DNA from: Perkinsela sp. pyNocScin1
Taxonomy: Eukaryota > Euglenozoa > Kinetoplastea > Prokinetoplastida > Perkinselidae
Assembly: GCA_964019655.1 (NCBI GenBank)
Contig: CAXHTR010000004.1
Coordinates: 682,001 to 746,000, forward strand
Length of the DNA stretch: 64,000 nt
Direction: 5' to 3'
The position numbers and the translations under genes are program-made. The notes beneath the pieces were generated by a model that was not told the origin of the DNA, did no database searches, and saw only the letters and a list, made by a program, of their open reading frames with translations. Each line of letters opens with the position of its first letter. Positions within the stretch are counted from its first letter, which is position 1. Shown here piece after piece: positions 9,769-19,272 of this stretch.

Positions 9769-10243
9769 TGGAGGTTGGTTCTTAGAAAAATTGATGCTTG
9801 CGAACACAAGATACACTGTATCGTACTTGAAATCAAATTACAATTGTATTGGTATTAATTCAAGATTCAAAAAACTCGAAATCATTTCAAAATCACGAAA
9901 GTAACTCAAGAAGTACCGTCAGTGCATTACTCTCGGTCTAGCTTGCAAAATGCAGAAACGATCGAAAGAGCAACATACCTGGTTTCTCGTAATCTTTCTC
10001 CCGTTCATAGCAGTGCTCAACAGAATAGTGAAGGATTATCATTTTGCATAACGTATAGGTACAAAGTTTCAGGAGACCTCAAGCAAAGTCATCATCATAA
10101 ACATTAAGATAGAGCTCTTATACTTCTATTCTGCTATATTTATTACACTCACTTGAATCCGACATCTTATATAAAGAGTTCAAGCGATGGAATTCTTGAT
10201 TTGAATTGCACATTGACATCGATGTCCACATGCTTTGGATGTC
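9769..10243. other. Intergenic region
   Basis: Nothing recognised. Confidence 0.5.
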
Positions 10244-11266
10244 TTACGCATTTGAATTCCACCACAGAGACTCCACGAAACCATTTTCATCTAACCCGAC
10301 TGTGTATGGGATGCCGTCATTGTCCACTACGGAGGTTATCTCGTTTCCAAGGATACCTAGTGTGTCGAGCGTTTCACGGCATATGACTGCCTGTCCCGAA
10401 AATTTGTTGCCTGTCACTGAAAAAACGCCGAGACCTTCTGGAATCGCACGCAGCTCCAATTTCCCGCTAAAATTGTTGTCGTCGATGCACAGGCTCTCCA
10501 TCTCCGCTGGCAGGTTTTGAAACGATAGCTCCCCGCTGAATTTATTTTCGTTGATAGAAAGATCTTGCAGTGTTCTCGGCAGTTTCTCCAGCGACACACT
10601 GCCGTGAAATGCATTGCACGCGAGGGAAAGTGTTTCCATCCAGGGCGGTAAATTTTCCAGTGAGACTTCGCCGTGAAAACTGTTCTTCGATAGAGTCAGG
10701 GTGAGCAGCTGCTCTGGAAGCATAGAAAGGCACACACTGCCCGTAAATGCGTTGTTGTGTAGGTTGAGAATGCTGAGGGTTTCTGGGAGGCTTTCGAGGT
10801 TCGCAGTCCCCTCAAATAAATTGCTCGAGACAGAAACTGTTTCGATGCTTTTCGGGAGACGATCAAGCGCAAACGTCCCTGAGAGCCTGTTCTCATTCAT
10901 GTGGAAAATCCGTATGTAATCCGGCAGGTCCTCTGTCTCAACTGTCCCCAAAGCAAACTTTCTGTGCATGGCGAACACAGAAAGGTTCTTTGGGAGGAAC
11001 GCGAACGCTAGGGATCCATTTATCGGAAACGTGAGGGGGTGAAACCGCATGGCATCGACAGATCCGTCAAAATCAGCTGAGAGTGAGACACCAGGCCATT
11101 CAGCAACGGGTAGAAAGTCACCATTGATGTCACTGATGTGCGACTTTGTTTCCGCATCTGTGTCGCTGATGAACAGCTCCATGCGCTGTTGATCGGTAAG
11201 GGATGCTGCGTCGAATCGACCGAGACCTGTGTCTGCAAAGTGGAGAAGTCGGAATGATTTGAACAT
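10244..11266 (-). CDS. Class A LRR protein
   Basis: 340 aa from ATG 11266 ('MFKSFRLLHFADTGLGRFD'). Head 'LTDQQRMELFISDTDAETK'. The cap has lost its cysteines ('VAEWPGVSLSADFDGSVDAM'). Nine repeats run from 'LPKNLSVFAMHRKFALG' to 'IPEGLGVFSVTGNKFSG'. Tail 'NEITSVVDNDGIPYTVGLDE'. It is very close to the plus-strand gene 51861-52874: both carry 'MESLCIDDNNFSGK', so they are dispersed inverted paralogs 41 kb apart. Confidence 0.9.
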   Translation of the reverse strand: MFKSFRLLHFADTGLGRFDAASLTDQQRMELFISDTDAETKSHISDINGDFLPVAEWPGVSLSADFDGSVDAMRFHPLTFPINGSLAFAFLPKNLSVFAMHRKFALGTVETEDLPDYIRIFHMNENRLSGTFALDRLPKSIETVSVSSNLFEGTANLESLPETLSILNLHNNAFTGSVCLSMLPEQLLTLTLSKNSFHGEVSLENLPPWMETLSLACNAFHGSVSLEKLPRTLQDLSINENKFSGELSFQNLPAEMESLCIDDNNFSGKLELRAIPEGLGVFSVTGNKFSGQAVICRETLDTLGILGNEITSVVDNDGIPYTVGLDENGFVESLWWNSNA

Positions 11267-11719
11267 TTGAAAGATGAGAAGCAAGAGGTATTCTTATTAT
11301 CTGCTAAAATGAAAATGAGTAGTCCATGACGATGGTAGCGAAGGTTTAATGAAAAGGACGCTTATGTAGATTCTCAACACGGCGTCCCACTATTTTGACA
11401 TAACCTCTGTCTTTCTATCGCTTGATCTATTTTTCACTCTCATTAAGCATTTGAAACATCAAGGGAACTCCACTGGGTCTTCACCATACTGTGGTTGTGC
11501 CCAACGTGGACACACAGCCTTGAATCTTTGCGAACGACATGATACCTGGAACACTTCGTCGCACAACTTCGATAAAAGCAGATACATTTGTCATGCACTT
11601 ATGCGCATTTCTTGTAACATTTCATGGCTGTGTCTAGAAAGATAAGAGCATAAATATGAAAGCGAACATATGAAGGTTCCCTATTTTGATAAGACGCTCA
11701 TACAAATCATACACATCGC
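11267..11719. other. Intergenic region
   Basis: No gene recognised; short LRR-like leucine spacing on the minus strand is too weak to call. Confidence 0.5.
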
Positions 11720-12559
11720 TTATGCCAGCACCAGATCTTGCAGTGGAAGTCGTGGTGGAAACAAGGCCTTGAAGTCTTCACGAATAACGAGGGCCTGTTG
11801 GACAAGTCCTTCACGATAGATGGAAAGCTCAAAGTAATTTGTCGTCGGATGTTTCCACGTTGAACCTTCATTTGAAACGCGCGCGTCCACGCCGGCGCCA
11901 TCAACTTCTTGAAGCTGTGTTCCCGCAGCACCATCATATAGAAATATCTGCACAAGCCCGTCAGGCAGCTGCGAATGCCGTAAAAATGCCTTATGTACCG
12001 TAACATGCCTCAGAATGAGCAACCGCATCGTCCGTGGAAGGTGCATCAGGTTGACTGCGCCGCTGAACCAACCGTTACGAACCAAGAGCTCCTCCATACG
12101 CTCTGGTAAGTGCGTAAGGTCGACCCTCCTGTTTTTCGCTATAAATTTCATGCCCGATGAACCGTAGGAAAGGTAGCGGAGGTCCCTCGGCAGCCGCTCG
12201 GCGAGCCAAACGCTGACCATATCGATGTCGGACAGGTGGACAAACGCAAGTGAGCTCGGCAGCCAGTCCATTTCGATTTTCCACGGTGAATACACGTACT
12301 GTTTGGGCATTCGAATGAACACAAACGTTTTCAGGATGCCGTCGGTGCTCACGACACTATGGCCCCACGTACACGGGTCATAGTTCGGCTCAGCGTGCGT
12401 CAAAAGCTGCCAGAGGCGCCGTGTCGTGCGCGAAGAGTCCTGAAAGTTGCACTCGATGCATTGCTTCATGAGCATTGATTGGTATTGGGACGCTTCGCTT
12501 TTCGATTCCACCGGATCGATGGAAAGGGCAGATGTGATTACTAGCAAAGCGATGATCAT
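11720..12559 (-). CDS. Class B LRR protein
   Basis: 279 aa, ATG 12559, good signal peptide 'MIIALLVITSALSIDP'. The head has 'QSMLMKQCIECNF'. The cap is 'YDPCTWGHSVVSTDGILKTF', with the distal Cys replaced by Ser. 'MDWLPSSLAFVHLSDI' and 'LPRDLRYLSYG' are the diagnostic class B segments, followed by LPERM and LPRTM repeats and 'LPDGLVQIFLYDGAAG'. The C-terminus has the 'GAGVDARV' element. Starts about 100 bases from the end of the next class A gene. Confidence 0.85.
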   Translation of the reverse strand: MIIALLVITSALSIDPVESKSEASQYQSMLMKQCIECNFQDSSRTTRRLWQLLTHAEPNYDPCTWGHSVVSTDGILKTFVFIRMPKQYVYSPWKIEMDWLPSSLAFVHLSDIDMVSVWLAERLPRDLRYLSYGSSGMKFIAKNRRVDLTHLPERMEELLVRNGWFSGAVNLMHLPRTMRLLILRHVTVHKAFLRHSQLPDGLVQIFLYDGAAGTQLQEVDGAGVDARVSNEGSTWKHPTTNYFELSIYREGLVQQALVIREDFKALFPPRLPLQDLVLA

Positions 12560-12664
12560 TTTTAAAAGTCATGATAAACCATAGAAACGTATCAGAAGTG
12601 ATGAAATACTGTCTGCCTCTATCCATCGCTCTATTCTCTTTTCTATTTTTTCAAAATCAACATC

Positions 12665-13861
12665 TCACTTTCTCCACGTGAACATTGTCGTATCCGGAAG
12701 CTCTTCGCCTTTTGCATCAACGATACGCTCCACGCTCTCATCGACGATAAGACGAATGCCCTCATGTGGCTCAATGGTCACTTCAGTGTCAAACTTGTTG
12801 AACGACAGGTTGCACTCTTGCAGGTACTCTGGTACATTTCTCAGATTGACGCGGCCTGTCAGCGCGTTCTCTTTCAGTGAAAGCTGGATCATATTCGGCG
12901 AGAGTGCAGAAAGGTCTATTTCCCCAGAAAAATTGTTCGCAAAGAGGTACAGAAATAGGAGCGAGTCCGGCAGGCGACGAAAATCGAGTGACCCATCGAG
13001 CTGATTTTTCGAGAGATCTATGCTGCGAATATCGACCGGCAGCGCCGTTAGGTCAATCGTCCCTGTCAGCGCGTTTGCGGATGCATAGAGCTTTCGCAAA
13101 TCCTTTGGCATTGGTGCAAAGTCGACCGACCCGGTGAGTGCACACTGCGACAGCGTCAGCTCAGTCATGCCTCCTGGGAGACCTTTCCAATCAACTTCTC
13201 CACTGACTTCATTCACATCAACATGAAGGATCGCAAGCCCACGTGGTAAGCGCACAGTGTCCATAGTTGCAATCAATTTATTGTTTGTGCTTTTGAATAC
13301 CTCAATTTTCTCGGCAAGCTTTTCCATTTGAATAACTCCTTCAAAAGCATTGTGCTCGACTGTGAGTCTGCGAAGCGCAGTGAGGCCCGGTGTGAGTTCC
13401 AGCATCCCGACAAAGGCATTCCTGCCGATTGAAATTTCTTCAATGCACTTTGGCGCAGCTGGTAGGTCGATGCTCCCGGTAAGCGCATTCTGTGTCAAAT
13501 TGAGAATTTGCAAATTTGGTGGCAAATTTTGGAATGTGAGCGTTCCCCTGAGCTTCATTGTCGGCATATTGATGGAGGTAATGGTTTCGGGAATGAAATC
13601 CATTTGTATGAGCCCAGCGGAAATTCTGCTTCGTTTGTTGTGTGGCTTCTTGAGCTTTGTCACGTGGCCTTTGGCATCGCACTCGACGATGGTCCACGAG
13701 CACACGTCCCTGAAATTGCCGCTGGCATCGAGAAAAGAGCCCTTGAGCGGGCTTTCAAAGCCCTCGACGACTATTTCCATCTTTGTTTGCATGGAGAGCA
13801 AACTGTAGTCGAGGCGGCCGAGTGCGGGGTCGATAGTTTGGAAAAAAGCGATACAGAGCAT
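12665..13861 (-). CDS. Class A LRR protein
   Basis: 398 aa from ATG 13861 ('MLCIAFFQTIDPALGRLD'). The in-frame GTG at 13903 was rejected. Head 'SLLSMQTKMEIVVEGFE'. The cap 'CSWTIVECDAKGHVTKL' keeps both Cys and the Trp. Twelve repeats, from IPETI to VPEYL. The tail ('DESVERIVDAKGEELPDTT') is a full-length DxKG variant. A TATA-like 'CATATATTG' lies about 50 bases upstream of the start. Confidence 0.9.
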   Translation of the reverse strand: MLCIAFFQTIDPALGRLDYSLLSMQTKMEIVVEGFESPLKGSFLDASGNFRDVCSWTIVECDAKGHVTKLKKPHNKRSRISAGLIQMDFIPETITSINMPTMKLRGTLTFQNLPPNLQILNLTQNALTGSIDLPAAPKCIEEISIGRNAFVGMLELTPGLTALRRLTVEHNAFEGVIQMEKLAEKIEVFKSTNNKLIATMDTVRLPRGLAILHVDVNEVSGEVDWKGLPGGMTELTLSQCALTGSVDFAPMPKDLRKLYASANALTGTIDLTALPVDIRSIDLSKNQLDGSLDFRRLPDSLLFLYLFANNFSGEIDLSALSPNMIQLSLKENALTGRVNLRNVPEYLQECNLSFNKFDTEVTIEPHEGIRLIVDESVERIVDAKGEELPDTTMFTWRK

Positions 13862-14153
13862 AGCTATGGGAGATGGAATAATAGAAAAACTGCTGAAATA
13901 CACAATATATGAAATGCTTCGGCATAGTAGAATAAACAGTACCCGAATCTGAATTCGTATATTATTCTGCCTTAATTGAAGGTTATCTGCGGATGTGCGG
14001 AGACACCTACAGACTGTCGATCGCAGAAAAAATTTGAGCTTGAATCATTTGAAAAGTTAGCTTAAAGGGCGCGCAGGAGTAAATTATCAAATTTTGGATG
14101 ATACAGTCCCATTCGCCCAAGCTTGATGGTCTTTGCTATTTTGCCTTCTGAAA

Positions 14154-14422
14154 TTAGTATACCTTTGTACCCGTGTTGACGATGATTCGAGCAATTTTCG
14201 ACTTTTTCACTGAGCCCTTGCTCGTGAGCGGAATGACCTCTTGAATATCTTCGTTCCAGCGGAGGTCTATCTTCCGCAATACGGGCGGTAGCTTGTATGG
14301 TACGATCTTTTGCACAAAGTTGTTGCAGGTGAGGTCAATCTCCTCAAGTGTTTCGGGCAGCTGCGTCAGATTGAGGCCGCCTGTGAGCTCATTGTCAAGC
14401 ACAGAGAAGTGAAGCCGCCCCT
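14154..14422 (-). pseudogene. 5'-truncated class A LRR C-terminus
   Basis: Only the last part of an LRR gene remains: 'RLHFSVLDNELTGGL', then LPETL ('EIDLTCNNFVQKI'), LPPVL ('KIDLRWNEDIQEV') and 'IARIIVNTGTKVY'. Coding similarity stops abruptly at about 14422, exactly where a foldback sequence begins. There is no ATG or head in register upstream. Probably truncated by rearrangement or insertion. Confidence 0.75.
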
Positions 14423-14530
14423 TGATATTTTGACAAGATTTTTTTCCATGATATTTTGACAAATTTGTCAGATTTCGACAGCTTTGTCAAAATATCATGG
14501 ACAATTTTTTGAAGTCTTGTCAAAATATCA
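14423..14530. repeat. Nested foldback (inverted repeats)
   Basis: An 18-bp perfect inverted repeat (14446-14463 and 14483-14500, core GATATTTTGACAAA) lies inside a second 16-bp pair (14423-14438 and 14515-14530). It truncates the LRR fragment at 14154-14422. It looks like the tip of a foldback or MITE-like element. No target duplication found. Confidence 0.7.
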
Positions 14531-14620
14531 TGGGCAATTTTTTGAACTGACAATGGCCACAGGAAGAAATTTCCCCCACCTCCACCACACCAACGTTGAC
14601 CGAAATACTCTTCCTCCACG

Positions 14621-15136
14621 TCATTTGATTGATAGAAATGATAGAAAAGACACATTGATACGACGTATCTTGCGATACGTGCCTGGGTATCGTGCCTGAT
14701 CAAGCAAGCTCTGAATAATGACTCGCTCATCCCTGTTGATCAAAACGCCCTTCCCTTTCCGGTCCACCTCTGGGAGCTCAACACCTCCTTCTTGCGGCCG
14801 TACAATTGGTACCTGATGCCTGCGCATGACGGTGCTTTGCAATGAAATGCGAACAGCAGCTACGATGCACTCTGTCTCCAGCGCAGAAAATTCAGGGCCC
14901 CATAATGTGCTCAGATGCAGACGGAGAGCAATGTAGAACCCCAAGCGCCTCACAGAAATGTCACTGAGCTCCCTGCGCTGTGGCCTATTTTCAATCAAAT
15001 CATCGCACTTATCACGATAACCCTGCAAAAGACAGGCAGGACTTACTATAATTGGTGCGTAAATTTTCAGAATTCGGCGTTGGCAGTCCGTGTGCGTGTG
15101 CCATTTTCGCATTTCTCCTCGAATTACATCCTTCAT
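14621..15136 (-). CDS. Unrecognised basic ORF, not LRR
   Basis: 171 aa from ATG 15136 ('MKDVIRGEMRKW'). The frame stays open to a TTG at 15214. The sequence is Arg-rich with helical-looking stretches ('ILKIYAPIIVSPACLLQGY', 'RLGFYIALRLHLSTLW', 'ETECIVAAVRISLQ'). It has no leader, no LPxxL repeat and no family I recognise. It lies between the foldback and a class B pseudogene, so it may be cargo of an element, a captured fragment, or a chance open frame. Confidence 0.35.
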   Translation of the reverse strand: MKDVIRGEMRKWHTHTDCQRRILKIYAPIIVSPACLLQGYRDKCDDLIENRPQRRELSDISVRRLGFYIALRLHLSTLWGPEFSALETECIVAAVRISLQSTVMRRHQVPIVRPQEGGVELPEVDRKGKGVLINRDERVIIQSLLDQARYPGTYRKIRRINVSFLSFLSIK

Positions 15137-15210
15137 TCTGCGGCACCGATTCAAGACGTATTCCTTCGACCTGTGACCCAATAATGCTTGAAGCTCTGGG
15201 CCCTGCGATG

Positions 15211-16001
15211 TCAAAAGGGCATCAAGAAGATTCCGTTGTTTTCAGTTCCGTTGTAAAAGTAATCCCAATACTGCTTCGGCAAATGCTTTGCATACTTATC
15301 TGTGACCATGACTCGAGCATCTGTGCTTCTTTCTCCAAGCTCTCTGATCTGTATCTCGTGTTTGTGGTTGCATAAAACAAACTTTTCAAGGCTCTTGGGT
15401 AAGCAGTCACTGTGCACAAACACCTTTGTTATTGACCTGTGATATAAAATGCATGTTCGAAGTGTCTGTGGCAGCATATCGAGAAAGATAGCACCTTGGA
15501 GCCAGCCTCGCTCAACGATGAGTACTTCAAGGTGGGCTGGGAGCTTCCGAAAGTCCACACTTCGCTTCGACGACGATTTGCGGTCGAAGAGCGAAATGTA
15601 ACGCAGGCTTCGAGGCAAACTATACGCAGTCCATCCTCTCACAAGTTGGATCATGTAAAAATGTATTTCTCTCACTGTGCTCGGGAGCCACTGCATGTCC
15701 ACTTTCCACTCCCCGGGAAGAATCTCTGCCCTTCCCATATTCGTATACTCTTTCCTCGAAAAGTGAATGTGGACAACGCGATCACCCTTGCAGGTAATTC
15801 CACCCCACTGACATGGGTGCGACGATGCTTCATCATTCGGGCAAACAGTTTTCCAAAGCCCGTTTTTTGACCTTTCTTTTGTAAAAAAACCGGATTTATG
15901 GCGTTGCGCATACACGCTGATTGCCATTCAATCGATGTGTCATTGCTGAGGGATGAATCGATGGCAGCTACGACACTCAGGATAAGAAATGCTACGCACA
16001 T
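15211..16001 (-). pseudogene. Class B LRR gene with a homopolymer frameshift
   Basis: The N-terminus is in one frame from ATG 16001 ('MCVAFLILSVVAAIDSSLS', a good signal peptide, then 'SACMRNAINPVF'). The rest is in another frame: cap 'HPCQWGGITCKGDRVVHI', 'MQWLPSTVREIHFY', 'LPRSLRYISLF', LPAHL, LPQTL and LPKSL. The switch lies at a run of seven T (15883-15889 as A on the plus strand); one more base would join the frames. This may be a recent mutation or a sequencing error. The tail retains 'ERSTDARV'. Confidence 0.75.
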
Positions 16002-16106
16002 GATTCAAAATTACATTTGGAAGAAAATGAAAAATCGCTTACTATGAAAATAAACTACCCTTGTATCAAGTCATACAACCATCGATCGATGCAAAGCTTT
16101 CGTATG

Positions 16107-16256
16107 CTAATTTCTCTTTTCCTTTCGCTTTTCATCTTCAACTGCAAGCTCTACCCTGTCTGGAACTTCGACGTTGACTATCATGGAGAGGCCAAAATAC
16201 AGGATGAGCAGAAGGACAAACGCGACGAGATAGCCCGTGAAAAGATTGGACGCCAT
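16107..16256 (-). CDS. 49-aa single-pass membrane microprotein, Ac45/VOA1-like
   Basis: ATG 16256, 'MASNLFTGYLVAFV' then one transmembrane helix (about residues 5-27, 'YLVAFVLLLILYFGLSMIV') and an acidic/basic tail ending 'EDEKRKEKRN'. The segment 'GLSMIVNVEVPDRVE' resembles the juxtamembrane end of V-ATPase accessory proteins of the Ac45 (ATP6AP1)/VOA1 family, where GLxMI and a DR follow the helix (family knowledge from memory). It has no luminal domain. A stop lies upstream in frame and no other ATG is available. Non-LRR and on the same strand as its neighbours. Confidence 0.55.
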   Translation of the reverse strand: MASNLFTGYLVAFVLLLILYFGLSMIVNVEVPDRVELAVEDEKRKEKRN

Positions 16257-17548
16257 TGGATATGTCAGGAGTTCAAAAAAATTCGTACATCGTAGGGCCG
16301 CTTTCAAATGATTTGAATCTACGCTAGATGTGTTAAAGTGATATTTTTAAAAAATTTAAGCCCATTTAAATTGACCAGCGTACGATTGCGGCTGCGCTAT
16401 ATTTCTACCTTGGTTCCCTCACTTTGCCCCGGAAACCTTACCCAAACCGCGTCAAAATTATTACCCTTGATGCGAAGTTTTTTTATGAAGAAGATATCTT
16501 GCGTGAGCATTACCTCGCCCTGAAGATTGTTGTTCATAATGTTGAGAGATCTAAGCGATTGTGGAATACTTCCAAAAGAAACAGTCCCCGAGAAATTGTT
16601 TCGCGATGCATCGATCTTGTAAATCCTCGCCGGTAAGTTTCCAAAGTTGAGGGATCCCTCAAATTTGTTCCCTCTGATATATAAAAAGTTCAGTGGTGGA
16701 AGCTGTGTCATATCAAAAGTTCCGAAAAAAAGATTGTTTCTGATTGACAATGTCTCATTCAATTCATCGTTAAAGTTCCGTGTTTCGATGGTACCCGACA
16801 TCGCGTTGTCGTCACACTCGATTCGATGAAGACGGTCTGGAAGGTTTCCGAATTCGAATACGCCGCTATACGCACATTGTGAAAAGTCGATCCTCCGGAG
16901 CTCTCGTGGTAGATTACGGCTATCGATTGTCCCTTCTATGGCATTTTTGCGCAGAAAGAGCTCTCGAAGACTTTGCGGTAAATCTTTGATATCAAAAGAA
17001 CCTTCAAAAAGGTTTTGCCGGACAGATAAGTCTTCGAGATTCTGTTAATTTCGCACAGCGCTGAGATCGCCAAAAAGCTCATTTGTCGAGAGGTCAATTA
17101 TCTTGATATTCTTTGGCAAGGAAGAAAAATCGACGGTCCCTGAAAGAAGATTATTTGCAATATGCAGAATTCCAAGTGAAGAAGGTATCATCTCCAAATC
17201 GAGACTTCCGCTAAATCCGTTGCTATAAGCAGCTATATGTTCGATGTGAGGAGGCAATTTCGTCAAGTTCAGGCTTCCTTCAAAATTGTTTACAGCAATG
17301 TCGAGTTGCTTGAGTGCTGGAGGAAGTGTACTTAATCCGAATGTCCCGAAAAACTGATTCTCATTTATGCAGAAATATTCAAGGGTTTTTGGAAGATACT
17401 GCGTCTCTATGCGACCCTCAAGATTATTGCTGTATGGCAGGGGTCGGCAAAGTGTGGGACGCGTCCCCGTTCCGGGGACGCGCCCGCACGGCAAAATTTT
17501 CGCGTCCCCGAAAACCGAGAAAACGCGAAAATTTTGCCGTGCGGGCGA

Positions 17549-17586
17549 CCCCCCCCCCCCCCCCTAGGGGGGGGGGGGGGGGGGGG
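17549..17586. repeat. C16-TA-G20 homopolymer palindrome
   Basis: Sixteen C (17549-17564), TA, then twenty G (17567-17586) inside the hAT-like element. Self-complementary, so it would form a hairpin or G-quadruplex. The exact lengths are unreliable in any assembly. Confidence 0.8.
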
Positions 17587-17726
17587 ATTTTTGAAAAATT
17601 TTCGAGTTTTTTCCTTTGAAAGAGCGCCGCCTATGACGAAGGAAGGAGCTGTAAAACGACTCTTTGGACATCATAATTTATGATTTGTTGAGGAAAGGGG
17701 GCTTCTGCAAGTGACGTTGTGTAAAG

Positions 17727-17993
17727 CAGGGGTCGGCGCCCGTTTTTGAAATTCCATCAATCGAACATGGGCAATTGATGGAGAGATCCTCAAATTCCAT
17801 CAATTTCTGTGAACATCGAGAATTTTTTCTCTTTTGGCCCTGCGGGCCGTGCGAAACTTCCCCAAAATAGTCAAAATTTTTGATGGAATGCCTTCGCCAT
17901 TCCATCAATTTTTTTTTCTTCTGCTTTCTCTTCCTTGATTTTTTGGTCAATTCCATCAGATTGATGGAAATCATCACTGGGCGCCGACCCCTG
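17727..17993. mobile_element. Nested hAT-like MITE (267 bp)
   Basis: Ends CAGGGGTCGGCGCCC / GGGCGCCGACCCCTG form a 15-bp perfect inverted repeat. They are flanked by the 8-bp direct repeat 'gtgtaaag' (17719-17726 and 17994-18001). The interior repeats 'attccatcaa' several times in both orientations, so most of the element can fold back. Shares the first 11 terminal bases with the surrounding element and so probably used the same or a related transposase. Confidence 0.9.
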
Positions 17994-19272
17994 GTGTAAA
18001 GTGTCTAGCACAGCTCTTGTGTGGTTTTGAACGTTTTTCTCTGGAATGAATGAATTTTTATGTTTGAAAATGCTAGATATAACCCTCACGCAAGAAGACT
18101 TGTGTGCTGAGGTTTACTAAGTAATAGGACTTTTTGATCCAGTGTTACTTAGCTTATTTTGGAGTGGGATTCATGGGGCATGAGCTCCTTATCTGAACAT
18201 CACTGAGAGAATTTTACTTAAAGTTTCTTTGCTATGATGCCCCTCAAGAATTATATTGATCAAGAGTAACTGATTTATTTAGATGAGCGGAAAAACGATG
18301 CTGCTAATGTTTTGATAAGCATAAGCATGCAGCATTGACGCATTTCTAGTTACTATATTTCTGTGACTGTCCTAGAAATATGGATCCAAAGCATGACGAT
18401 ACACCTCACCTAAGGTTTAAATCACTAAATCATCATGCAGATTCGAATTTCACTAGATTTTCTTCTTAAAATAGTATTCTCCCATCATGAAATTTAGAGA
18501 ACATCATCGGCATAGAAATCGATACGGGGGCACTGACTTGTAATCCTTGAGTTAGAATATCGTGAGTAAAATATATCTGCGAGTGTAAAAAGATTTTGTT
18601 TTTTAAAGTAAATCTAATGAACGATTGATGCAGAAAAAATTTTCAGCTTCGCTAGGAGAACAGACTGCCGGCCCGTCCCGAAGGGGCGTGCCGGCAAGCT
18701 CGGATCTTGCGAAAGTTTGACTTGAATTCTGAAGGCAGACCCGCCGCCCCGGCCCGGAGGGTCGGGGCGGCAAATATTTCGGCCCCCCAAAAAATCCAGC
18801 TCGTCTGCGGGGACGCGGACCGGAAAACCTGGATTTTTTGGGGGGTCGTGGGGACGCGGGGGTATGGCCAAAAAAAAGTTTGCCGACCCCTGCTGTATGG
18901 AATACTGAATGAGATTAAATTTCGTGGAAGATCATTTGTATCGAGGGTACCTTCCAGCTCATTTTGAGAAAGCATGATTTTCGTAATAGATGCGGGGAGA
19001 AAGCGAAATCTGACACTCCCGCCGAGAGGAAGTGCGTCCTCATGCGGGGTACCTAAGTAAGAGAAAGCCGTTGGATTTCCATCATCGTCGAATTCGAGAG
19101 TAGGCCATTCACTTATCTCGAGGTAATTTCCATGTTCGTCCTGAAATTTAGACTTATCTTTCACGCCGTCAATAAACATTTCTAGCATCGCTTGGGTGTT
19201 CAGCACACACGGATCTAGGCGCCCTAGACTCTGGGAATCTAGATCATCTGCGCATAGGAAAAATAATGGCAT

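Larger units (their letters stand above)
17438..18892. mobile_element. Non-autonomous hAT-like DNA transposon (1,455 bp)
   Basis: The termini are 14-bp inverted repeats CAGGGGTCGGCAAA / TTTGCCGACCCCTG. They are flanked by the 8-bp direct repeat 'ctgtatgg' (17430-17437 and 18893-18900). Both the 8-bp duplication and the CAGGGGTCGGC ends are typical of hAT elements. There is no transposase ORF. Inside are a 24-bp inverted repeat (17481-17504 and 17524-17547), a C16-TA-G20 palindrome, GC-rich hairpins near the right end (18668-18770) and a second, nested element at 17727-17993. It interrupts an LRR gene. Confidence 0.9.
16397..19272 (-). pseudogene. Class A LRR gene split by a hAT-like element, plus a nonsense codon
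   Basis: ATG 19272, leader 'MPLFFLCAD', head 'SLGRLDPCVLNTQAMLEMFI', cap region 'ISEWPTLEFDDDGNPTAF'. Coding stops at 18901 within a repeat ('RNLISFSIPYS') and resumes at 17437 ('NNLEGRIETQYLP'). Subtracting the element plus one 8-bp target copy (1,463 bases) puts both halves in the same frame. A further in-frame TAA lies at 17045-17047 between repeats ('SAVRN' stop 'QNLEDLSV'). The frame then continues through IPQSL to the end at 16397. Roughly 15 repeats originally; it belongs with the long class A genes at 26960 and 48885. Confidence 0.88.

Noticed and set aside
18614-18871. ORF within the right end of the hAT-like element.
   Set aside because: Low-complexity GC-rich hairpin sequence with Pro/Arg bias; no transposase motif.
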